A DNA stretch of 64,000 nt from a virus, in the IMG/VR virus record IMGVR_UViG_3300037171_000150, positions 1-64,000 of that record. The stretch is one strand, 5' to 3'. Below, piece by piece: positions 7,486-15,629 of this stretch (positions are counted from its first letter, which is position 1; the number at the start of each line of letters is the position of its first letter). The translations under genes and the position numbers were made by a program. The notes below the pieces were generated by a model. It ran no database searches. It saw only the letters and a list, made by a program, of their open reading frames with translations, and was not told the origin of the DNA.

Positions 7486-8904
7486 TTACCCCCTTGCCAG
7501 ATTGTCAAACCTTGTTAGACTGCCTTCAAATGCCAACTTCACTACGTCGGTAGGGCCGTTGCGCTGCTTTGCGATGATAATCTCAGCCAGACCCTTCAAA
7601 TCTTGATTGTCCCTATCATAATACTCTGGCCTGTGGACAAAACAAATCACATCTCCATCTTGCTCAATTTGTCCGCTTTCACGAAGGTCCGACAAAACAG
7701 GCCTCTTGTCTTGGCGCTGTTCCGGTTGGCGATTAAGTTGCGCTAGAGCTACTACACAACAATCCAACTCTTTCGCCATCGCTTTCAATGACCTGGATAC
7801 ATGAGCGATCTCCTCTTGCCTGTTTCCAGTCTTTACGCCAGCCGCCATTAGCTGTAAATAGTCGCACACGGCCAAGTCAAGCCTTCCCTCGCGCTGCTTA
7901 AGCCGACGCGCCTTAGCTCTCATCTGGACTGGCGTCAAGGTAGGGGAGTCGTCGATGAAGATATGAGATTCAAGAAGATCATTCAACGCAACTCCTAGTT
8001 TACGCTTCTCCTCGCCGCTCAGGAACCATCCGTCCATCGCCCGCTTCACGTCAACCCGCGCCCTTGACGCCATAAAACGCCGCTCAATAGACGACCTTGA
8101 CATTTCCAATGAGAAGAATGCAGCCACTTTATCTGTTCCGCAGCAGACGTTCTCGATGAGGTTCATAGCTATGGCCGTCTTACCCATACTCGGCCGTCCA
8201 GCCCAAACCGTCAACTCTTGCTTCTGCAGCCCGCCAGTGAGCCGGTCGTAGTCAATGAACCCCGTTTGCAGCCCCGTCTTGAATTGCGGCTCGGTGTACG
8301 CCTTCAAATAGGGATCAAGACCCCCCGCGGCTTCGACCGACTGATAAATCGTCCGCAGTGCGCCAGCCTGGGCGTCTTGCGCGATCTCAAGGAGCTGGCC
8401 CTCGGCCTCTTCGAGTATCTCCAGCGCCGTCTCGCCCTGGTCAGCCGCGCGCGCAATGCCGGCGGAGAAGATCAGCATCATTTTGCGCAGGCGGCTCTTA
8501 TCGAGGACCAGCCGGATATACTCGCCGATCACCGGGCGCCGGGGAAGCCCCTCCGTCAAGCTGGCCAGGTACGCAATGCCGCCGATAGTGTCCCGTTCCT
8601 TATAACGGTCGAGCTCCGCAGAGAGCGTCACAATGTCTACCGCCTGGTTCGCGTCCACCAGTTCACTCATGCGCAGGAAGATGCGGCGATGAGAATCAAG
8701 TGAAAAGTCGTCCTCGGAGAGCTTTTCGGCGGCCTCGTTGAAGGCGGTTTGGTCGAGGAGAATCGCCCCGAGGATCGTCTTTTCAGCATACACATTCGCC
8801 GGCAACCCCTGGTCGAGCGCCAAGTCGGGAATACGCGCCTGCTTCCGCTCTGCCGGCGGCTCAGGCGCTTTGTCGGGAAGTTTGAAGTTTTGCAGGTCAG
8901 ACAC
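7486..8904 (-). CDS. dnaB: DnaB-type replicative DNA helicase
   Basis: A 472-residue hexameric replicative helicase that unwinds the fork for phage DNA synthesis. An N-terminal DnaB domain (about residues 35-135) is joined to a RecA-like motor with Walker A GRPSMGKTA (236-244) and a Walker B region LAVCDYLQLM, followed by QLNRQPEQR and LRESGQIEQD, typical DnaB motifs H3 and H4. Length matches bacterial DnaB. The GTG start has GAAAGG upstream. No separate primase was found in the window, so host DnaG may be recruited. Confidence 0.95.
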   Translation of the reverse strand: MSDLQNFKLPDKAPEPPAERKQARIPDLALDQGLPANVYAEKTILGAILLDQTAFNEAAEKLSEDDFSLDSHRRIFLRMSELVDANQAVDIVTLSAELDRYKERDTIGGIAYLASLTEGLPRRPVIGEYIRLVLDKSRLRKMMLIFSAGIARAADQGETALEILEEAEGQLLEIAQDAQAGALRTIYQSVEAAGGLDPYLKAYTEPQFKTGLQTGFIDYDRLTGGLQKQELTVWAGRPSMGKTAIAMNLIENVCCGTDKVAAFFSLEMSRSSIERRFMASRARVDVKRAMDGWFLSGEEKRKLGVALNDLLESHIFIDDSPTLTPVQMRAKARRLKQREGRLDLAVCDYLQLMAAGVKTGNRQEEIAHVSRSLKAMAKELDCCVVALAQLNRQPEQRQDKRPVLSDLRESGQIEQDGDVICFVHRPEYYDRDNQDLKGLAEIIIAKQRNGPTDVVKLAFEGSLTRFDNLARG

Positions 8905-8906
8905 GC

Positions 8907-10379
8907 TTACCTTTCAGATATTAGGATGTTTCGGATCTCAGAGATCGTCTGGAACTTCTGCATCTTCCCATCGCAAAACACAGGCTTCAACAAACCCTGT
9001 CTCTCCTGTTTGCGTGTTTGATGATCGTAGAGGACGTAGTGGCCATTCTCTTTCTCAACGCGAATCAATCCGCAGGCCGACTTCTTGACTCCATTATCCG
9101 TTTTCGGGTCTTTGAAGAGTTCCCGTTCTGTGCCATTAACGACTCCCCAGGTTGCCTTGATCGCTGTTCCGAACGTGTCTCGCGTGACGTGCTGGTAGGT
9201 GAAGCTGCCGACACCAAAAACGATATTTTCGCTGGAGAATCCGTCGCAATACAACCTCTCCAAGATGTCAGTGGCGCGCTCTAGGCTGATACTGTCCCCG
9301 TAAATCAATCCAACGTGAGAGTCAAGGGTTTTGTACCCTTTGCTTGTCTCGGTTCCGCCGAAGACTTCCCATAGAACTTGAACCGCCCCTTTGCGCGCAG
9401 GGCTTCCCTCTGGAGCAATGGGGTCGCCGCAGATGATATTGGCGGGGTCACCACTATCGGGCCGAAACACCACCTTGCCATCGCGAATCAATATCATCGA
9501 CTTCAATTCGCTGGCCGTCTCGGTGAGTACGTGCCAGAAATCCCAGGTGTCGCTCACGATGCTGACAATGCCGACAGGGTAGACTTCGGAAATCAGGCGG
9601 CGATATGTCTCCAGTTCTCCAGCTTCTCCACCCATGCACATTACGGAGTGCTCGGTAGCCGGTACGCTTCCACCAATGAAATTTCCATCTCCGTAATACT
9701 CCTCCACGTAGTCGATCGCTGAGATTGTGTCGGTTCCCGTGAAGCTCAACAGGTGACCGGCTCCGCTCTGCGAGGCGTCCGTAATTCCGCTCAATCCTCG
9801 AAAACTGAAATCGTGTCCCTGCCAGGAGATGTAATCTTTGTCGGCTCCCGTGGTCTCGGCATAACGTTCCAGCAAGCGGCGGTATTCGTGGGCAATAGTC
9901 GCACTGGTCATTTGCTTCCACAACTCCGCGCTGAGCTGCGTCTCCAGATAGTTCGTCACCCAGAAGAACTCCGGTATCGTGTTGACGATAGTCCACATCG
10001 GAACGCGCATATCAACCCGGCTTCCCTCTGGAAGAGATTTGATGAGAACCGGAAGGTATCCCAGGTCGTACAATGCCTCAATATGCCCAACACTCACAGC
10101 ACCGGGACCAAGCGAACTATCCATGCGCCGCTGGTACTTCTCTAAAACCCAGGATTTTGGCTTCTGGAAGAACTCGCGATTCCACAGGTCGATCAACAGC
10201 CACTGGCAGACGCCCTGCAAACCGAAGAAAACAACCTTGTGGTCAAAATCCGGCAGCACTTGAGCCCATCGATCGCTACGACATGTCCAGTTGGAGTACA
10301 CGTATTCTGTCCCTTCCGGGTACTGGCGAATATGCCCAGTCTTGTAGAAGTCTGTTGCGTGGGGCGGGAAAATATGCAC
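8907..10379 (-). CDS. nicotinamide phosphoribosyltransferase-like enzyme (NAMPT/Namat)
   Basis: A 490-residue NAMPT homologue. The family joins nicotinamide to PRPP to make NMN; the phage NARP1 version joins it to ADP-ribose pyrophosphate to make NAD+ directly. Key residues correspond to the human enzyme: Arg194 in FRGLSG, Asp217 in TGTDTIS, catalytic His244 in VPATEHS, and Arg306/Asp308 in FRPDSGDP. The second GTG at 10379 is chosen because AGGAG sits 7 bases before it; GTG 10385 overlaps that site. It is next to the Prs-like gene. Which donor it uses cannot be told from sequence by eye. Confidence 0.93.
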   Translation of the reverse strand: MHIFPPHATDFYKTGHIRQYPEGTEYVYSNWTCRSDRWAQVLPDFDHKVVFFGLQGVCQWLLIDLWNREFFQKPKSWVLEKYQRRMDSSLGPGAVSVGHIEALYDLGYLPVLIKSLPEGSRVDMRVPMWTIVNTIPEFFWVTNYLETQLSAELWKQMTSATIAHEYRRLLERYAETTGADKDYISWQGHDFSFRGLSGITDASQSGAGHLLSFTGTDTISAIDYVEEYYGDGNFIGGSVPATEHSVMCMGGEAGELETYRRLISEVYPVGIVSIVSDTWDFWHVLTETASELKSMILIRDGKVVFRPDSGDPANIICGDPIAPEGSPARKGAVQVLWEVFGGTETSKGYKTLDSHVGLIYGDSISLERATDILERLYCDGFSSENIVFGVGSFTYQHVTRDTFGTAIKATWGVVNGTERELFKDPKTDNGVKKSACGLIRVEKENGHYVLYDHQTRKQERQGLLKPVFCDGKMQKFQTISEIRNILISER

Positions 10380-10388
10380 TGTCACCTC

Positions 10389-11198
10389 CTAGATGACTGT
10401 CAAAAGTTTATGGTTGAGATCAACTCCAGGGAACGGGTTGGCCGTGTACACGCCGTCAATCAGCCCGTTGAACACATCCAATCCTTTGCTGAATATTCCG
10501 TGCGTGACGTAGAGGTAAATCTTTCCATTAGTCAGAGGACGGAGAACCTTTGCCAGTTCAATGAAAGTTCGACCACCATCGCAGATGTCGTCGGCAATCA
10601 GAAAGTCGCGGTCGCCAATATGTTCGGAGTAGACCACGGTTCCAGTAATCTCTCCCGTATCCGCGCTCCGGATCTTATCTGCTCTAACCATTGGCAGACC
10701 AAGTTCCTTTGCCGCTTCCAAAGTCTTCTTCATAGCCCCAGCGTCGGGGGCGACAAGCACCGTGTTGGTCCACGGTATTCGACGATAGAAGTGATGCTGC
10801 TTTTTGTTGTGGACGCGATCTAACAGCGCCAAAGAAACGTCGCTGTGAACATCCCAGACAATCACAATGGAAAATCCAAGACTATTGACGATGTCGCACA
10901 TTACCTTGAGCGCCAACGACTCGCCAGGGAAGCACACGCGGTCCTGCCGGGCATATGGCAGATAGGGACACTCCAAGGAGATAACTCCGAAATCGCCAAT
11001 CATCCTGCGCAGCGCGTCTGTGAGGAGCATCAGTTCGACCACATGGCTCGGCTCTGTCATGCTGGCCCGTATGGTGAACACTGGAGTCGTCTCTTCTTCG
11101 GTCACCTCAAGATTAATGCGCGGCTGAAGTTCCCCTCCAGAAAACTTGACCATCTGGTATGGATGCCTGTTTCCGTAGCTGTCAAAAATTTCAAACAT
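10389..11198 (-). CDS. ribose-phosphate pyrophosphokinase-like enzyme (Prs/Adps)
   Basis: A 269-residue Prs homologue, shorter than the usual 310. Prs transfers pyrophosphate from ATP to ribose 5-phosphate; the NARP1 relative Adps uses ADP-ribose. Visible motifs are PYLPYARQDR (78-87), WDVHSD (115-120), the flexible-loop VAPDAGAMKKT (149-159) and the PRPP-loop DDICDGGRT (203-211), which differs from the canonical DDxxxTGGT at several positions. That divergence may reflect a changed substrate. AAAGGG precedes the ATG. It is co-directional with the NAMPT-like gene, 9 bases apart. Confidence 0.92.
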   Translation of the reverse strand: MFEIFDSYGNRHPYQMVKFSGGELQPRINLEVTEEETTPVFTIRASMTEPSHVVELMLLTDALRRMIGDFGVISLECPYLPYARQDRVCFPGESLALKVMCDIVNSLGFSIVIVWDVHSDVSLALLDRVHNKKQHHFYRRIPWTNTVLVAPDAGAMKKTLEAAKELGLPMVRADKIRSADTGEITGTVVYSEHIGDRDFLIADDICDGGRTFIELAKVLRPLTNGKIYLYVTHGIFSKGLDVFNGLIDGVYTANPFPGVDLNHKLLTVI

Positions 11199-11212
11199 AG
11201 TGACCCTTTCTG

Positions 11213-11716
11213 CTAGTATTCCAATACTACGAGATCTTCGTTTTCCCGCTCACAGTCATCCCGATGCCAGAAACGAAAACTCAATCCGGGGTGCTGAGTT
11301 GCGATCTCAATATGAGTATCCTCGACATGGAAGCGGACGGACACTTGTAGTCCTTTGAATGAGTCCCACACCTTACGAATCAGAGTATGAAACGCCTGCG
11401 GTTGATGTAGCCCAACATTGACGGCATTCACTCCCCATTCCGCCAGATCTCCGGCAACCTGCGGCGTCATATGTGTCCCATTCGTGTAGAGAACAATGAA
11501 CTTTCCGCGCGCCTTCATACAAACTTCACGCACACGCTCAAGAAATAACAGAGGCTCCCCGCCTGAGATGCAGATCACTTTGTACTGCGAGAAGTCCAGA
11601 TGGTCCATCGTTGCCGGACGGATCGATGCGCGGATCTCCGGCAACGTGTCGTTGCAGCAGTACGAGCACTTCAGGTTGCATGTCCATGAGACGAGAATGC
11701 GGAGAGTGTCCTTCAC
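11213..11716 (-). CDS. small radical SAM protein
   Basis: A 167-residue radical SAM enzyme. CNLKCSYC (Cys13, 17, 20) is the [4Fe-4S] cluster motif and ISGGEPL (about 50-56) is the SAM-binding motif. The protein is little more than a partial TIM barrel, similar in size to activating enzymes or minimal radical SAM proteins. The GTG at 11716, with AAGG upstream, is chosen; longer in-frame starts read through the genes upstream. It lies directly before the Prs/NAMPT pair, in the same operon. Substrate unknown; a role in nicotinamide or nucleotide chemistry is only inference. Confidence 0.88.
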   Translation of the reverse strand: MKDTLRILVSWTCNLKCSYCCNDTLPEIRASIRPATMDHLDFSQYKVICISGGEPLLFLERVREVCMKARGKFIVLYTNGTHMTPQVAGDLAEWGVNAVNVGLHQPQAFHTLIRKVWDSFKGLQVSVRFHVEDTHIEIATQHPGLSFRFWHRDDCERENEDLVVLEY

Positions 11717-11718
11717 TT

Positions 11719-11844
11719 TTACCTTTCCAGTTGAATCACAATCCCAAAGCAGGGAACAGGCAGGATGTACACCCGGCGCTTCACGCGGTCGATGTACACC
11801 CCCACCCACAAATCGCAAGGCTCGAAGATGAAGTAGAACTTCAT
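11719..11844 (-). CDS. small hypothetical protein, 41 aa
   Basis: A 41-residue hydrophobic, aromatic-rich ORF beginning MKFYFIFEPCDLWVGVYIDR. Its ATG overlaps the KTSC gene's stop (ATGA) and its stop lies 2 bases before the radical SAM start. This tight spacing suggests a real coupled gene. It has about the size and composition of a single beta hairpin and resembles no family I know. Confidence 0.5.
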   Translation of the reverse strand: MKFYFIFEPCDLWVGVYIDRVKRRVYILPVPCFGIVIQLER

Positions 11845-12062
11845 CCGACCTTCGTGAAAGTATGCTGGCCTTTGATGTCGGAGTGAAGGAATTCCCCGTG
11901 GCTGTCGGCGTCGGCGAATGCCTGGGCTTTGTCTGCGGAAACTTGATCGTAGACATAAGTTCCGCCGTGGTGAAAGCGAACGGTCAGCTTCTGTGAATCC
12001 GCATCGTAAGCTGCCGAATGGATGTTCTTGGATTGCTTGAGATTGAGAACCTGCTCTGCCAT
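11841..12062 (-). CDS. KTSC domain protein
   Basis: A 73-residue protein that is essentially one KTSC domain: KNIHSAAYDADSQKLTVRF, then GGTYVYDQVSADKAQAF and GEFLHSDIKG. The family is named after conserved Lys, Thr, Ser and Cys residues, and its function is unproven. GGAGGT lies 5 bases before the ATG. A second, more divergent KTSC-like domain begins the protein at 13350-14798. Confidence 0.85.
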   Translation of the reverse strand: MAEQVLNLKQSKNIHSAAYDADSQKLTVRFHHGGTYVYDQVSADKAQAFADADSHGEFLHSDIKGQHTFTKVG

Positions 12063-12063
12063 G

Positions 12064-12282
12064 TTACACCTCCGCCTTTCCGGTTATGACGACTCGCGCC
12101 GCCTGGGGCTTACCTTTTGGACCTGTTTCAAGGTCGAACTCGACAATATCTCCCTTGTCGAGCTTCTTGTAGCCGTCCTGAATCAATTCTGAGTAATGGC
12201 AAAAGATGTCGGGACCGCCTGCGCTGTTCGACAAAAATCCGTATCCCTTGACTGAGTTGAAGTGGATTACTGTTCCTGTCAT
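12064..12282 (-). CDS. cold-shock-like nucleic-acid-binding protein
   Basis: A 72-residue cold-shock domain protein, a small beta barrel that binds single-stranded RNA or DNA. RNP1 is KGYGFL (12-17) and RNP2 is DIFCHYS (25-31), with Tyr and Cys where bacterial CspA usually has Phe and Val. The C-terminal strands KGDIVEFDLETGPKGKPQAA fit well. It is probably an RNA chaperone for phage transcripts. The ATG overlaps the upstream stop (ATGA); longer in-frame starts run inside that gene. Confidence 0.9.
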   Translation of the reverse strand: MTGTVIHFNSVKGYGFLSNSAGGPDIFCHYSELIQDGYKKLDKGDIVEFDLETGPKGKPQAARVVITGKAEV

Positions 12283-12569
12283 GTCGTGCTGTTCCTTTTG
12301 TGAACAAAGTCGGCGAACCGCAAGAGCATGGCCGCTTCCTGGTCTAGCTTTGCTGCGATCCGCTCTTCGATCTTGTGGCTCTTTTCTTCCTCTTCCCTGC
12401 TCTGTAGCGGAAACTTTCGGCCCATCATTTGCTGTGCCAGTTGATGAGCCGCTTTGCGTTCTGCGTCGGAAGCAGGTGTCCGCGCGTAACCCTTGCGAGA
12501 TTCGGCCCACTTTGTCTTCTCGTGCGCTTCCTTGCGGAGCCATTGCTCCAGTTCGATAGCCGTGTCCAT
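12279..12569 (-). CDS. hypothetical charged helical protein, 96 aa
   Basis: A 96-residue protein rich in Lys, Glu, Arg and Gln (for example REEEEKSHKIEERIAAKLDQ), predicted to be almost all helix and possibly coiled coil. No family recognised. The ATG at 12569 has AGAGG upstream. It is coupled to the cold-shock gene by ATGA and follows the TrpF-like gene by 13 bases. Confidence 0.6.
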   Translation of the reverse strand: MDTAIELEQWLRKEAHEKTKWAESRKGYARTPASDAERKAAHQLAQQMMGRKFPLQSREEEEKSHKIEERIAAKLDQEAAMLLRFADFVHKRNSTT

Positions 12570-12582
12570 GCGAACCTCTTCC

Positions 12583-13302
12583 CTACTTTTGGTTAACCAA
12601 AGGAACGCAACTCTCAAGAACCTTCCGTACTTTGACTAGATCGAGATGCTCTTCTTCATCCCGAACCCTGCCCTCCATGTCGATCCAATATGGGGTTTCC
12701 AGAAGTCCAGGACCGAGCCGAAGACGATTAAGGGTGTTGACCTGTTCAACCACATTTGCAGGTCCGAGGCCACCCGCATAACCATACTTTCGGTTATCGC
12801 ACACCATCGGCCACTGATCGGGGAGAGTCCCGGCGCCGTGAGAGCAATCAAACAGCCCAGCGACGCTCAATTTACAATACGATGCGGCATCGAAGATGTG
12901 ATCATTCACTTGGTCGAGTTGAAAGATGAATTGTTTATGCCGGTGCCGCGCAATCCAGTCAATCGCGGCGCATGTCGAAATGTGCTCCTGGGCGTGTGTG
13001 TTGATCTGTACTCGCCCGGCCACTGCCCATATATCTGGTGGAAGAATATTCCACTCCAACTTCCCACGAAGCAAGTCCCGCACCCATTGGCCGCATACGT
13101 GCATTGACACTGATACTTCTTTGTTCTCTACTTTTTCAGCGAAGGATGCCATCCACACCCTTGACGGAAACCGCGACGAACCTTCCGAACGAAGAGAAAC
13201 AAGTATCCCCCATTCGACAAATGGAAACTCAGCCGTCAGATCAACCAGCGCCTCAATTGGCGTGGCGTCATCGGCTCCGGTGATCGTTACTTTCTCCAGC
13301 AT
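12583..13302 (-). CDS. phosphoribosylanthranilate-isomerase-like TIM barrel protein
   Basis: A 239-residue protein with the layout of a TrpF-related barrel: KVTITGADD at strand 1, a WGILVS strand, VQINTH, QFIFQLD, GLFDCSHGAG and the phosphate-binding-type YGYAGGLGP, ending in WIDMEGRVRDE. Bacterial genomes encode stand-alone relatives annotated as TrpF-like; their reaction is unclear. It binds a phosphoribosyl compound if the phosphate loop works as in TrpF. GGAG sits before the ATG. It heads the transcription unit that contains radical SAM, Prs and NAMPT-like genes, a striking context for a phosphoribosyl-handling fold. Confidence 0.75.
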   Translation of the reverse strand: MLEKVTITGADDATPIEALVDLTAEFPFVEWGILVSLRSEGSSRFPSRVWMASFAEKVENKEVSVSMHVCGQWVRDLLRGKLEWNILPPDIWAVAGRVQINTHAQEHISTCAAIDWIARHRHKQFIFQLDQVNDHIFDAASYCKLSVAGLFDCSHGAGTLPDQWPMVCDNRKYGYAGGLGPANVVEQVNTLNRLRLGPGLLETPYWIDMEGRVRDEEEHLDLVKVRKVLESCVPLVNQK

Positions 13303-13349
13303 CTTCTCCTACTTTCCGGCCCCAACAGAGCCAAGTGTAATTTCCTTCC

Positions 13350-14798
13350 CTACTTCTTCTTCCTGCGCACCGAAAGAGAACCGACCTCCTTAACGCTGAG
13401 GCCAGGAACATTAAACGAAGCGCCGAGAGCTCCAGCCAACTTGTTCGCGGCTGAAAGATCCCACTTGAGCAATGCCGCCGCCTGCTGCATATCGTACTTC
13501 CCGGCGATCACGGCGCGCATGAGAGCCACGATCGAAGCGGTATACGCTTGATCGTCTTCGATCAAATCCTCGTCCACTTTCCACTTGGTCGACGTGCTCT
13601 GCCCTTCGATCTTGGGCGCAGCCGGCGGAACATAGACTGGAGCCACATACGGGCGCGGCACCTCGATGACCGGCGCATCGAAGAGGGTCTCGGCGCGCTG
13701 CTCGTCGCCTTCGTCGAGCGCATCTTGCACATCGAGGAGTTTGAGCCGGGCCGCCTCCGCCTCCTGCAGACGGCGCGCCTCGGCATCACGGCGCTCGTTG
13801 TCCTCGCGAATCTTCTGCTGCCGGATGCGCTCCTGGGCCTGATCCCATCCGAGGATCTGCGCCTTGACGTGCTTGATGCCAGCCTCCAGCGGCTCCAGAC
13901 CGGCCTTAACCTTGCCGCCGGTCTCCATGTAGACCTCGTAGAGAACCTTGCGGAGCGGGTCCAGAGCGGCCTTGGTGGTGTCGGCCTTGCTCACCAGCCG
14001 GTTGAGTGTCTCGCTGGCCTCCACGCGCTTCTCGGCGGTGTCGATGCGCACGGTCAGCGCCTGCTGGCCCGTCTCGACGTTCTGGGCAATGATCGCCTTG
14101 ATCTCACCTTCGCGCTCGGAGAGCAGGTCCAGCGCCTCTGCCGCGGACTCAGGCGCGCGCCATGCGGCAAGGACTTCACCGACGGGCTGGCGAACGATGG
14201 CGGTCTGCCCAACGTCGATTCCTCCGTCAAGAGGCGTGAATGAGCCGTCTGGGTGCTGGCTGTAGACATCAACCCTGTCCACTTGTGGGTCCGGAAACTT
14301 CTCCGGGTCGCCGGGCTGCTTGGACCAGACCACCTCTTGCGGCTCACAGCCAATGCTCCGCGCATACTCGGCCTGCAACTTCTCGAAGGTGATATTGCCA
14401 GCGTCTGACGGCGGGTAGACTCCAGTTTCAATCTTCGGTTGCGGGTCGATGCTGTGACCGTTCCAGCCAAACTCACACAGTTTGATGTCTTCGTCCATCA
14501 CGCTCAGAGACTCGACAGGCTTCGCCTTCGGCGGCTCCGGCATTTGGCTGGGGTCGGCGCCGAGAACTTCGTACTCCCAGGCCGGGTTACCTTTGATCTG
14601 CGAATTAAAGAATTTCCCGAGAGACTCAGAAGTTAACGCGCTGTCGGCTACTTCCGGCGCAACGTTTTTGTAGGCTCTGATTTCCTTTGTTGAGAGGAAC
14701 TCGAAGAGCAGCTCCCATGTTGACTCGCTGTAACCGGCCCGGCTGAACATGCTAGACTTTACCGGCTTCAAGCACTCGTAGATTTTGGTATCAGGCAT
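13350..14798 (-). CDS. KTSC-like domain plus coiled-coil phage protein
   Basis: A 482-residue protein. Residues about 10-75 (KPVKSSMFSRAGYSESTWEL, then YKNVAPEVADSALTSESLGK) form a KTSC-like domain. The middle 230-370 is a long charged coiled coil (for example QEAEAARLKLLDVQDALDEG). The C-terminal 60 residues are a helical domain ending in basic SLSVRRKKK. Similar coiled-coil proteins sit in phage recombination modules. The ATG at 14798 overlaps the upstream gene by 8 bases. A structural or nucleoprotein role is inferred. Confidence 0.7.
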   Translation of the reverse strand: MPDTKIYECLKPVKSSMFSRAGYSESTWELLFEFLSTKEIRAYKNVAPEVADSALTSESLGKFFNSQIKGNPAWEYEVLGADPSQMPEPPKAKPVESLSVMDEDIKLCEFGWNGHSIDPQPKIETGVYPPSDAGNITFEKLQAEYARSIGCEPQEVVWSKQPGDPEKFPDPQVDRVDVYSQHPDGSFTPLDGGIDVGQTAIVRQPVGEVLAAWRAPESAAEALDLLSEREGEIKAIIAQNVETGQQALTVRIDTAEKRVEASETLNRLVSKADTTKAALDPLRKVLYEVYMETGGKVKAGLEPLEAGIKHVKAQILGWDQAQERIRQQKIREDNERRDAEARRLQEAEAARLKLLDVQDALDEGDEQRAETLFDAPVIEVPRPYVAPVYVPPAAPKIEGQSTSTKWKVDEDLIEDDQAYTASIVALMRAVIAGKYDMQQAAALLKWDLSAANKLAGALGASFNVPGLSVKEVGSLSVRRKKK

Positions 14799-14970
14799 CT
14801 GGTTTCCTTTCCTTGTTGAATCGTCGTTGTTCTGCAATTGCATCCTGTTGGCCGAACGTCTTACTTCCATCGCGAGGATGATACCAGCGCTCTTTGATAT
14901 ACATCCCGTGTTTCTTGCGCGACCAAAGACGCCAACCGTAACTCTCTAGATATTTCCGGTTTGCGCTCAT
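14791..14970 (-). CDS. small basic aromatic protein, 59 aa
   Basis: A 59-residue protein, MSANRKYLESYGWRLWSRKK onward, with a positive N-terminal half. It is coupled to the upstream nuclease gene by ATGA and overlaps the next start by 8 bases, which supports the start at 14970 rather than longer in-frame starts in a shadow of the nuclease. No family recognised. Confidence 0.6.
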   Translation of the reverse strand: MSANRKYLESYGWRLWSRKKHGMYIKERWYHPRDGSKTFGQQDAIAEQRRFNKERKPDA

Positions 14971-15629
14971 CCCGCCAACTCCAATTTCTTGCGAAGATCT
15001 TGACCGGCTTCCATGCGCCAGTAAACATTCCGCAGCGCCGCAATCCCGTTCGCGCTGTCCGACTCGTGATTCGTGTGCTCCGCGCCCAGGTTGTACTTCC
15101 CCGTCTTCATCAGCATCAGCGCAAATCGACGCACGCGACCACAGTGATTCGAGCTGAAAATTCCCATTTCCTGTAAGGCCGTCTGAATCGACCAACTCGG
15201 TTGCCGACTCGCTGTGCATTTCAATTCGACCAGCCACTTCTCGCGCTTCATCGTTCCGTAACAGTCCGGCGTTATACCCAGGGCCATGCCGTGTATCTTG
15301 GTAATCATGCTGCGCTCAGTCCATTCCGGGTCCGGCTTGAAGCCAGTGTCGGAGAGAAAATACATATAAGCCTCAAAATAAGGCATTGTCTCCTCTGTGA
15401 TCCAGTTTTCGTCCACCTCTCCATACTCATTGTAGGCCGCCGCCAGAGAATGAACCTCGGTTCCGCGTCTTGCTGCGTTCTCTAACACGTCGGGGTCAAT
15501 GCCGCTATAGTCGGACAAGCCTTGGAGCTTGAGAATTTGAGTCAGCGAAGGTACGAACTTACCCTGCTCATCCAGATATTGATGAGGATCGTCACTGAAG
15601 GTGCCGCCGGGAATTTGGAGAATTGCCAT
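14967..15629 (-). CDS. PD-(D/E)XK phage exonuclease
   Basis: A 220-residue nuclease of the PD-(D/E)XK fold, probably the DNA-end-resecting partner of RecT in this phage's recombination module. His60 in GTEVHSLAAA, Asp122 in GITPDCYG, and Glu136 with Lys138 in LVELKC form the expected catalytic set. The ATG at 15629 overlaps the previous stop (TGATG) and has GGGTGA upstream; ATG 15641 is possible. It lies in the same leftward transcription unit as RecT. Confidence 0.85.
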   Translation of the reverse strand: MAILQIPGGTFSDDPHQYLDEQGKFVPSLTQILKLQGLSDYSGIDPDVLENAARRGTEVHSLAAAYNEYGEVDENWITEETMPYFEAYMYFLSDTGFKPDPEWTERSMITKIHGMALGITPDCYGTMKREKWLVELKCTASRQPSWSIQTALQEMGIFSSNHCGRVRRFALMLMKTGKYNLGAEHTNHESDSANGIAALRNVYWRMEAGQDLRKKLELAG

